Shown: positions 22,885 through 34,800 of the stretch, one piece after another
Numbering within the stretch: the stretch's first letter is position 1
Layout: every line of letters starts with the position of its first letter
Assembly (NCBI RefSeq): GCF_009870125.1
Contig: NC_046683.1
Location: 51,847,869-51,911,868 of the forward strand
DNA: 64,000 nucleotides
Direction of reading: 5' to 3'
DNA from: Drosophila pseudoobscura
Lineage: Eukaryota > Arthropoda > Insecta > Diptera > Drosophilidae
Notes under the pieces: model-generated
What the model saw: only the letters and a program-made list of their open reading frames with translations
What the model was told of the DNA's origin: nothing
Database searches by the model: none
Translations under genes and position numbers: made by a program

Positions 22885-25800
22885 ATGACCAGCAGCTATA
22901 AGCCACGCAGCAGCGACGAGGCCCTCGCCGAGCAGTTGAGTCTGGCCCGGAGCACCGGAAGTGGCACCAAGCCCCTGGGCGGCACGCCCATCTACCGTCA
23001 GATATCCGGCGCCATGGCAACCCTGCCACGCCATGACAATGAGTCGTCCATTTCCAGAACCTGCGTCTACATTGGCGGAGCACCAAATGCAAATGGTGCT
23101 GCCCCGGGACCAGTCTCCGCCACTCTGGACCGCCGTCAGCCGCACCGCATGTCCTGGCTGAATATGCGACGGGCCAAGGCCGATGCGGAGCTGGCCGCAA
23201 TCACTCCCTCGCCCCAGACTACGCGCAGCTGCATCTCCACCGTGTCGAGTGTTGTGGACAGCGGCGGGGGACGCACCACTGCCACCTCGGGGCGCATCAG
23301 CTCCAGCGGCATTGTCACCCTCAGCGGCAGTAACAACACGCTGAGCGAGATACATGGCGGCTACCACGATCACGACGTGCACGATCTGCACCACGACGGG
23401 GTCTCCAAGAACTACTCCGTGTCCGCCTCGGCCATTTCCACGCACAATATCACAACGGCCAGCAATGCCAAGCTTCTGCCAGCCGCCGAGGATGAGGCCA
23501 ACAAGCAGGTGAGTGTGGAGTGGAGTGGAGATTTTCGTAGTAGAAACTATATTTCTGGGATATGGGAGCCAGTTCTAAGCCGACTCTGAACAGGTTGGGG
23601 AGTGCATTGAATGCAGCAGTTGGGAAGCCAATTCCTTACCGGTTTATAATTAATTTTTGAAACAGAAACAGTTCGGCAACTAATGAAATTCCCATGAAAG
23701 GAACTCCTACTAAAGCTTTTTGAATAGAGTTTCTTCTAAGAGGAGAATGAAAATACTATTTATTCCCATAAATTTAATCTCCATTTAAAACAAACCTTTC
23801 GCTTGAGTATTATGGCAAATCTATTGCAACCAGTATTTCTAGTATAATTAGAATAATAAATATCATTGTCAGTGTCCGATATTTTGGCGATCGATTTCAA
23901 AGAAACGTTTTAGATGATCGCTACCTAAATTTATGCTTTTAGTTATTTGCATTCCAGCGAATCGAATTAGAGCCGTTTCAAGCAGTAGTTCATCATGCCG
24001 AAGCGCGTGTATGCCATTTATTTTGGCCTCAGGTCTTACCTGTTTTTTGGCTTTGGCTATGTGGAAGCGCTATCTACAAAGATCTCTCAAGTTGAACTCC
24101 TTTTTTCAGTGTTATGTTGATCATCTTCCCCTTGAGATTTGCCGAGAACAAATAAGAATGGCAGAATGATTTTTGGGCTTGAACATGAATGAAGATGAAC
24201 AATCTCGGAATCTCTGGGATTGGGTGGGTCGTCGTCGGTAGTCTACCGCTTATCAGGTGCGCTGACTTATGAATGGCTGGAGATGGTGATTCCGCTAATC
24301 GATTACTCACGAACCGCGCTGTAAGTCCCGCTCATACGATTAATAATGCTCAAAATATTCGAGATGAATTCGAGCGCTCGGTCTGTACGTGCCTCGAGTG
24401 TCAACAGAATTTTGCATTTTTGTTTGTTTGCCCGAATCGATCGATTCTAAGATCGGCTGGCTCGCTGGCTGATACTACGTGTGTGTCATATCTCACTGCA
24501 ACTTCCGTGTGGCAGTTGACTTAGTGTGCGCACTGTTACATCTTCCACTTCATTCCAGTTCGGCTGGAAATGCGTTTTTTTTTCGCGCTTTTTGTTTGCT
24601 CTCGTCTTTTGTTATTTGATCTTTGATTTCAAGTGTTTGAATGGTTTTGTTTTCAAGATGAAGATTACACAAACCGGGTTGCATCGAAGCATCATCAGTA
24701 CAGTAGACGAGGGCGTGGCACTCGCAACCTTCAAATATCTGAAACAGAGGAGAAGTCTCTCTCCCTCTACATCTTTCCCAATGTTCATTGTCTATCGGAT
24801 TGGGCTGTCATTGCCTGTCGTTGCCAGCCAGCCTGTCCGGCTGCCTCATAAACACCATCATAAAACAAGTTTAGGAGCTCGCATTTGTCTTCTATTATTT
24901 GGGTTAGTAAGGCACTCGGAACAGCTCCGCATCGGACTAGACCGGATAGGGCTGACCATTGTCTTTCGATTCTCGGATCGCTTCAATTGTTCTGTTCCCC
25001 GCAGTTTACACTCGTTCTATTCATGAATAGGCAGGCTCTCTGGTCGTGCGAGTGCAAGTGCCAAGTGCAGTCTGGAAATGGGTTGAACCGATGCTAATTG
25101 CTTTCAATTAGGAACACACTAGTCGAACGAATTTAATTAACAAAACCAAAGGCAAAGGCAACAACAAATGCTCAACTTTTAAGATAAAAAATATAATAAG
25201 ATTCATAAAAAGATACATACACACAAAATAAGAAAGAAAACCAATGCAGCAGTCAATGCTTTAGATTCTCTCACCTACTACTCATCTACTCATTGAAATC
25301 CGGTCGGATTTTCTTCCAAAAACACGTGGTTTATAGCTTATGGGAGTTGTATGTCGTAGGAATTATTCGGATACATTCACCCTGCCCGCATCATTAAGAT
25401 AACATTGCAAAACTCCAGACAGATAGACTACTTGTGTGTGGACTTTTTCCTATATAAACAGAGGCAAGGACAGATGGACATGACTGTGTCAATTCTTATT
25501 AAAAATTAATGTACGTACTTATTTTAATTTTATAGCATAAAGATATTTAGCAAGACTAGTGAAAGAGTAGTAATTATCGTCGGCTATTCTTTTCATGAAA
25601 CCAGACTGTCGGCTTCCATAGCAGAGATCTTTTTAGGGTGTGCTCTGGAAATTTCGAAAAGTGCTGCATACTTTTGGGCATATCGTTTGGTTTAGTTGAA
25701 GAAGTGACCGCTGATATTTATGGGGGCGCCACCTGGCCTGTCCTTCCTTAAGTTCGTGTCTTAAGTCATTCGTTTCTGAGGAAAACATTTTATTCAAACA

Positions 25801-28800
25801 TACCCACTTATGAGAATTAAATTTATACAAATATTTGGAAACAATTTTTAATAGTTAAAAATATATTTTTTCATGTACATGTATGTATGTAGTTATGAGT
25901 ATTCTTCTCAACAAATAAACTTAACAAGAGTATTCCTTCTTCGATTGCAAAGCCCTGATATAAAACAATTACTTAATTGGATATGTTTCTTGAAATTTGG
26001 CCAATAAATTGCAATAAAAGTAATAAAATTAAAAACTTCCAATAAACTTTAACCATCCATTTAATTTGATATTTGTTTAGTGAGTCGTTCGCTCGCATTT
26101 AAATGTAAGCGAATTTACCAATTTCATGGTCCCAATCCCACAGCGCAAATATCGTTCGGGCTGCCCCTTTCCAGTGCCTGAAGCTGAAGCTTAGCTGCCA
26201 GCAATTCGCATATTTCTGTGTGTATTTTTACTTTTAACTTGCGACTTTTTGAATGTGCAATTTGCTTACCACAATCGAAACCCCTCGTGGAGTGTGGCAC
26301 AGGCGAGTGGCCAAAAAAAGACAAGAGATACTATGTACATATGCATGTTGCCAGTGCCGGGTGTGTTTCTGTTTCTGTTTCTGTGGGCATGTCTGCGAGC
26401 TCGCATCAGTTACTTCATCTCTTATGTTATTTTGTTTCCAATTCGCTGATTAACAAGTTCAACAAAACACAGCAGCAACAACCAAAAGCCGAACAAACGA
26501 ACAGAAATTGTGCAGCTACTCGTACTTTCGGTGCAAAATTTTGGCAGTGGCAGGCAGTCCGCCCAAAAGCCATAAAAAAGAAATGAAAATAAGCAATAAA
26601 AGATACAGCCAGAGGCCTGCGAACAATTGTCATAGTCTCCCAATGATTGTGTGACGTCATCGACAGTTTACTGCATTCAAAATTGGAGGAAATCGGGAGA
26701 GGAAATATTACGATAATTATGGGCTATTAGAAGTGCATTGGGGGGGCATTGGGATTGGGAAAGCAGTTCAGTGAAAGTGGACAGAAGAATTCGAATTCCA
26801 TTTCGATTTGCAGTCAGAGGAGGAGAGTGGACAGAATAGCCTGGGGCAGGGGTAGCGGCAGGGGTAGGGGCAGGGGCAGGGGCAGGGGCCGAAACCCAAT
26901 CCAGGCCAGCCCAATCCACGCTACACTGCGCTACCGGGTTTTGGGTGTAACGGAGACCATTTGACAAGTTAACGATATCGCACATTCACACAGCTGCCAA
27001 TGCTGCTGCTGCTGCTGCTGCACGGCTTCATGACTTCTCCTTTCACTTGCGTTGCCTCTGATTAGGGGCCTAGAGACGCAATCGCAATCATACCCGACCC
27101 GTACTCGTAAAACAATGCCCAGACAACGACAACGACTCCCCAGTTATCATGCTCTAGTGCCCAGATCTGACTGTCTGAGAGAGAGAGAGATTGTCAGGGC
27201 CTGGCCTGGCAGACAAAAGCCTTATTTCGGACACCTTTTGTGGCCATCCACCAAGCTCCATTGTGGGGACATTTTCACACTCCAATTTCAGGTGGTGTCT
27301 AATTATTGGGCAGCCAGACAAGATAAAAAGAAACCTTTCAATTCTAAGTGAATCAAGAAATCAATTCTCGATAGAAAACAGCCCCAGAGAAACCCAGTAT
27401 TTTTGGGTTAGGCTTCTCAGCCAAAGAAACATTTTAATTGGGTTCCACGGCCCACGCTTTTACTTTTTTGGTTTTTGCTTTTCATATTTCATATTTTGTA
27501 TAAGCCTTAACGGCCACTTAGTCGGGCTCATTGGAAATGCCAGGCACACACAGAGCCAGCAGTCAGCAGGCAGTCAAAAGCCAAAATCAAGCAATTATTT
27601 ATGCCAAACGTAGGGAAGTTCTTGATGCGATCATTGCCAGCCAACCGCCAATGGGAAAGCTCCATTCGAATCGATCGTTTATAGCTCTGCCTGATTTTTT
27701 TTGAATTTCCGCTTCTTACGAGCATTAGGGGTATTGGGACTAGCTTTGAAGCCGAATATAAATCGCAGCTAGATTTAATATTTTTATTTTCCATTAACGC
27801 CCATTCATTCCACTTGCCGGTCGCGCACTTGTACAGTGAGTGCTGTTAATTATGCGCCCACTTCTACTCGTACACAGTGCCTCTTGTTGAGCCAGTTTCG
27901 CTCGCATGCTTACATAATAATTAGAAAATTATGAGATTGCGTCTTCACTGTGTATCTCTCCTGTGTTTTCTCCCGTTCTCTCTGGGGTAAGAACGTGTTA
28001 AAATGAAATTTAATTTAAGTATGAGAAGCAGGCTCAAAGACCCACGACTAATAGACGGTTTCTGCTCTTTCTTGGGGCTGCTGCTGCTGCTGCGCGGAAG
28101 ACAAGTTAATTATGCAGATGATATTGCCATCCGAGAGATGTGGGAACGCGACCTGAGGGCATCATTAGGCCGCAGCCAGCATCTGCTATTCTTTTGGTGT
28201 TCTTTTGTGTTCTCCTATCCATGCTTTCAATAAGTTTGCGTGGGCGAACATTCAATAAAAGCCACAAGATCTTGGGAAATTCTAAAAGAAAACTCATGTG
28301 TGTGTCGAGTGTGTGTGCAAGCATGAATAAATGTACAAGGAAAATCAGTGAGGCATGCCATCTGCCAGCTTCGTTTCGTTTTAGCAGACAGTGTGCCTCG
28401 TTCGGGCGCCGACTTTGCGCAGCCACTGTGCATAAAAAGCCACGCTTTGGTGCCGCTGCTGCTGCCGCTACTGCCGAGCCACCGGCTTCGAGTCGGACTC
28501 GAGTCAGTTCTGCATTAATGAGAGAGCAGTTAGGTACGCTCGCTCGCACGCTCCGTGTGGTCGTCTCCTCCATCCTCCATCCTTCATCGAAATCTGTCCA
28601 GGTTCGGTGTATTCCAGTGTGTGTCGGTGTCTCGGTGTCTCGGTGCTCCAAATGAAAACTCACCAAAAACAGAAGAAAGATAAATCCGCTTGGGATGCAG
28701 GAAAAAGCATGCGGGGAGATGGAGAGAGAGAGAGAGAGATTCCCAATAAAAGTTTTCTTATTTGTGGGAAACTTGTTTCTCCTCTCTTCGCTTTTGGCTC

Positions 28801-31800
28801 TCTTTTGTCTGACTCTGCACCCCACTATTCCCTCTTTCACCTGGTTCGCCCGACCCCTCCACGACCTCCCCCCGATCACGCGTAGTCGATTTTCCCCCCC
28901 AATCAAATTCGTCTGTCGTCTGCGCAGTCGCACGTCGGCGTTGCTTCGGTGATGAGTGCACAGCGGATGCGCAGCAGAAGAAAAATAAATACAAACACAA
29001 GCAGAAACAGAAACAGAAACAGAGAATGGAAACGAAATAAGAACAAAGAGAAATGCAAAAAAAGTGTAAAGTGTGAATCGATATCTGAAATGTGATCGAT
29101 TTTGTGCAATCAATCGGCGATAACAACAGCAAAGGCATTCGAGAGGGTTTTCCCCCTTGAAGAAGTGTCATTGATACTCGCAAATGCGCTAGCGATTCGT
29201 GCAAAATCGATAAAAGAAAACAAAGGCACCAGCTACAGAGATAATACAAAAATATAATATCAGAAATCAGAAATAAAATACAAAACAAGTGAGAGAGAGA
29301 GAGAGAGACATTCAATAAGCGGTTCAGGGCCAGGCTCTACCAGTATGAAGGTGTTGCCAATTTATATTAAAAGTCTGCGCATTCGTTGCCTTCGTTTTTT
29401 TTTTGTTTTTTTTCGTCACGTGATAACTTGTTCCACATGCATGAAAATATTTATATTTTCTTGACACAAAACAAACCAGCTTAAAAATGTTAAAAGTCGA
29501 GGCTTTAACAATAAAAAAAAACAAAACAAAAATCAAATCAATTCTCTAATAGAAGAAACCAATTCGACCGGAAGATCAACTTTGATTCTATAAAATATTG
29601 ATCTACATTTAATCAAGTCCCGCGTAAATAATCTGTTTTTTGTTTGTTTTGTTTTGTTTTTATTTGTTTTTGTTTGAAACCCCTTAGATTTTCGAAATCC
29701 AAGCAAACCTTGCGATAAACCATAAAAATAAAAGAAGAAATTGTTATTATTGTAAGCACAGAAAAGAAGTTTCCAACAATAGTACAAAAGTCTGTTTTGT
29801 ATGCAACAACCAACAAATGCATGAAAATGAAAAATTCTGCTGCCCCTACAAGCAATACAAGATCTGTCCGAAGATGGAGATACCAACCACAAAGTATTTA
29901 GCCGACTATCTGTACGTGGTGCACGAGGATGTGCCCTTCCGATACTATCGCAAAGTAAGTGCTGCGGGAAGAAAGGAAGGGGGCCCAGCAGCAGCAGCTG
30001 TTTGGGTGTTGGGTTGTTGGGTTGTTGGGAGGGGCGGGGTGGGCGGTGGTTGTGGGGTGTCGGTTCATCATGCATGATATGGCATATGATATGTATATGT
30101 GATGTGCCCCCGTAATGCTCGTCATCTCTGCACGCTCATAAACTTCAAACGCCGTTTGGCTCGGCTTCGCTGGGCGCTCTTTTATTTTTTGTAGTTTTAT
30201 TTTTCTGTGTGTGTGTTTTTTTTGTTCACTGTGCGGTTTTCGCTTTATTAACTGCGCTTACTTGGGCGTCACGTTGTTAGCGCTTGCTGTGCTGTGGCTG
30301 ATGCTGTGGCTCATGCTTTGCCTCTGCTGTTGGCAGTTCGTTTGTCTAACAGATCACCTCTCTGCTGCCTGCTTCCTCCGCTCTCTTCAATGAATTTCAC
30401 TTAATAGCGCTTGCCTGGCAAGCTCTTTGATATACCCTGTACTCTTTAAAGGCTACAAAGGTATAATGAGAGGGTGGGAGGTCCAGTTTTGCATGACTTG
30501 ATCGGGGAGAAGCAGAAAGGATTTAGCTAGGTTTGATTGTCATATTACATTGTGTACATCCATGAGCCGTACATTGACTGGACCTATTTTTACCCCAATT
30601 TACTCTTCATAAGCTATAAATTAGTGCGATAGTTTGAAAATTGTTTGTATTCTAGGAGTAGGAATAGGATTAAAAACTGAGGTAGTTATTGCAGTTTCTA
30701 CTATACTCATTCGGCCCATTAACGGGGTATCATTATATAGGAGAACTTCCACTGAAACTACTCTTTTCGGGCTTGAAAATATACATTCCAGAGTGCTTGA
30801 GTGCAATGTTTTACTATTTCCGCCGGAGCTAAAAAGTTCTACAGGGTATCTTTCAGTTGGCGGACTTACACTTTGTATTGGGCTCTCAAAAAGTAGACAA
30901 AGTGTCGACTGTTGTTAGTTTGGTATTTGCTTGCTGTCTATCTTTTTTGCGAGCGCACATCTAATGGGCTTATGCTGTACATTTTGCAGATGACTTATTA
31001 GAGCCGTGAACGAATTCGGTCTCCCCTTAATAACATCTCCCCTTGCTGGGCTGGTCTGGGCTGGCCAGGGTACTTTCTTTTGCAGCTCACTGTGTGGCAA
31101 TGTGGCAGTGTGTGTGTGTGTTGCGAGAGTAAAGCAAACACAAAGAACTAAGTCACAGGTACCCCGATTTGGAGTGGGGAAATTCGAGGAATATGAGCCG
31201 TAAGACAAATAAACAGAAAAAAGAAATTGTGTAATTTATGAAAATAAAGCAAACCATAGCGGAATTATACAAGTCGAAAGCGGAAGTGCCGGAAATGACA
31301 GCGCCACTGTAGGTGTATCTTTTTGTTTATTTGAGCTTTTTTTTTGTCTGATTCGAGCGGAATAACAGCCGGCGGATGCGACAAACAGAAACTCTGGGCT
31401 GTGACGGCTGCTGTTGCTACCGTTTTCCTGCAGAAAATAAAAAGAAAAACTCAAACTCAAACTCAAATGAGTTTGCATATGCCATCAGCAATTTGTCATT
31501 TCGTGTTTCGTGTTTGCCCAGCAACTGCGCAAACTTTCGGGCAGACAAATATGTAGTATGAAGTTCATGTGAACTGTTGCTTTCTTTCCAAATAATTTGT
31601 TATCATCCAGCTCTAGAAAAAGTGAAATATAATACAAGAGATGGCTATATATCCAATTACACTGCTTTTGAGAAAAGAATGCTACTTCCAATTAGTTTCA
31701 AAGAATCGCATTCTGTGCTTTTTTGATATAAAGATTTCTATGCATGAGAATTTAAGTGAAAGATTATGTAAAATATTTAGGATGTTGTCAAATGTTCGAG

Positions 31801-34800
31801 AATCGTTGGGCGTTGGATATCCAACTTTAGAATTGGTGTTATAGAACATTAAAATCAATATGGAGAAGTAATGTGCATATCTAGCAAATAGGAATACATA
31901 AATTTGACTTTCTGTACACTGAAGGCTTATATTTGGTTATATGTGGGCACAAGGAAGATTCCATCTTAAGAGCAACACTTAATTAGAGGGAAAATGTTGA
32001 ATGCAGGAAGAATATAACTATTGTCATATATATAAATTTATATCAAACTATATTCAATGCATTTTATTAATCCAATATTTTCACCTCTCCCACTCCATTC
32101 CAGACCAAATGCTCCGTTTTCCGTGGCCTTGTGCTCTGCCTGTGCCTCAACGTGAGCTTCGCGAATGTGGTGCGCTTCCCACGCGAACTGGACCGCTATG
32201 GATCGGCGTATCTGGTGCCGTATGTGGTTTTGCTCTTTCTAGTCGGCCTGCCCATGATGCTGCTGGAGATATCTGTGGGTCAGTTTCTGGGACAGGGGGC
32301 GGCGCACACCTGGCGCGCCTCGCCCATATTCAAAGGTAAATTCAAACACGACAAAACACAACACAACAGGTGGCACTTGCTGTTGCATACTTTTAGGCGG
32401 CATGCAACCCCCGCGTTATAACTTTAAGCTGCGCGTGTGCATGTGCAGGACGTTGGAAAGCTTTGGCAAAAGCTGCAGATGCGAATGTGAATGCGATGCA
32501 CTTGCCTTGCACGGGCTTGTAATTCCCAAGTTTAAATTCCGCAAGCTGCCGCATAAATACCCGGATCCGGAGGACTGCTACTGGGCGGTCGAGCATTCTG
32601 CAGCAAAAGACGGTTGGACACAGCCCGTCAATCCACATTCTCTCGAATTGTGTCCGTTGGTAGCCGAAGTTACGATTGCAACACTTTCGTCATCTCTTCA
32701 CTCTCTCTCCCGCTCTCTGAGCAAACACAAAGCCGGAGCAGGCTCCTCCTGACACACACCCTGTGGCATTTGCCGGTGGGGGTTGGGGATGGAGGAGCCA
32801 GTGCAAGGGCAAAAGCACAAGGAGCCACTTAATAAGCAACAAGCAACAAGCAAAAACAAAAAGAAGAAGAACAGAAGGAAACCAAAAAACACCAAAAGTC
32901 TAACATGAAATCACGAACATAGAGGATTTGGCAATGACAAAGGAGGAATATCAGACCAAAGTATATCAATGCGAACAAAAAAACTAAAAAAGAATACATA
33001 AAAAATACACTAAAAAAAGAAGACTAACCTAAATGTGACCTAGTAGATAATGTATGTTCATCATCGTGTGTTATCAGGACAACTGCAAAAACTCTGAAAA
33101 AAATCGTACAAAAAAATATAAAAACTTCAAAATGCATTGGTGTGTGTGTCCCGTTCGTGTAATCGCCGACGCGCCAAGTCCCCGCCACAGCCCCGTGCCA
33201 CACGGAACCGCCTCCTCTCCGTCCCCGACCCAGCCATCAGTGGGTAGACGGGCATCGGTAGCACCAGCTCCGGGTCAGGCCAAGGCCGACTTCCAACACG
33301 GCCAATGGCCAATGGCCAATACGGGCCATCAGTCCATCAGATGGTAAAGCTCAAGCAGCACGTTCTCGTGAGCGGCGCCCCCTCGTCGCCCTCTGCCCTA
33401 AGGGGCTTGCGCGCTGGGAACGGCCGGCGGTGGCACTGCGGTACGGTCCGAGTCTGGCTGGACAGGATAGGCACAACCGTCTCGGACCGGACCATAACCC
33501 CGGACGCTGGCGTGGATGAGGTGCGTCCACAAAAATAACCATAGAGATGTTTAAGGCAAATTCTAAATGAACAAAAGTATAAACCAAAAACAATTGTAAC
33601 GAGAAACAAACGAATTCAAAAATATGAGCAATATGAGAAACAACCCCTATAAAGGCAAAGAGCAAAAACGACAACTGCAAATTACGACACAACACCTTCG
33701 AAAAAGACCTCAGTAATATATAATAAACAGAAGCAACACGTACATGCGCTATGTGGCTGTAGGAATGCCAGCGTTGTATCGCCCTTTTTTTTGGTTCTAG
33801 CCCCCGAGAGGGTAACTCAATCTCTCTTATTCTACCGGATAGTTAGTGGCAGGGTGTAAGAGAGATTTTAGTGGCTAACCTATGTTCGGAGCAATTTGAA
33901 TTTGTGAATGATTGTATGAATGATATTCTTTCATTGCAGTATTATAATGAATGTGAATAAGGGTGTGCGTGAACATAGAACTGAATCAATTATGGCATCC
34001 TCTTTTAGCTCTTTCGCATTTACGTTACATATTTCCATTGCCATTGCCAGGCAGAGATGCACTGCCAGGCAATGCAAAACGGTACTGGCAAATAACGGAA
34101 CTGACAAACGAAGAGAGAGAAAACGAATATGAATATGAATATGAAGAAATTAACGATTGCATAATTAACTCCATATGAAGTCAAAGAAAATACAGTTGCA
34201 GCCAAAGGAGTGAGAAAAAAGCTCAATTCAATAGTTTATAGATATTTTCGAATGGTCATTTTATGCCTTTGAACAACATTCAATGCCACCTTTATGGGCC
34301 TAGGAACTCAATCTGATGTGTGATCAATATATTAACAGCTTTCGGTGCGTTTTTAAGGTCAAATCGGTCTGGTTTGGCGAATAGTTATTTCCTCTCCGCA
34401 GAATACGTTATAAATGTAAACGTAAATATAAAATAATCTCGTTTATTTTTATGGACGGACACGACGACACCTTTGACAACAAGTTTTCACTTGGAGGCGA
34501 TTTTGCCTCTGCCATTTAAATGACAAAAAAGTAATTTAATTAAAATACAAATGATACCTACTCTTCCGCTGTATAACAAAGCGACGGCAAGGGGGAAATG
34601 TTATTCTGTAGGCGTAAAGGTATATGTACAATATACATACATACATATAACGAATTCTGATATCTGCTTTTAGGAGCCTGCATCGTGAGTCGCTTCGCCT
34701 CGTGGGTGTCCGCCATATGGGTGTCCCTGCAGGCCGTGCTGGCATTGGCCTACATCGGGATGTTCGCCTCCAATGCGTTGCCATTCAGAGAGTGTGCCGG

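Noticed and set aside
22816..23445. Minus-strand open frame opposite blot exon 1
   Set aside because: Shadow of a GC-rich coding exon; the plus frame has acceptor, donor and in-phase continuation.
24526..25026. Plus-strand 166-codon open frame in blot intron 1
   Set aside because: Starts at a non-ATG codon, no family resemblance, no splice-site framing.
28106..29113. Minus-strand open frame of 335 codons in blot intron 1
   Set aside because: Low-complexity (Phe/Val/Ser/Arg) from CT and GA-rich DNA, no conserved domain; the region reads as leader or intron on the plus strand.
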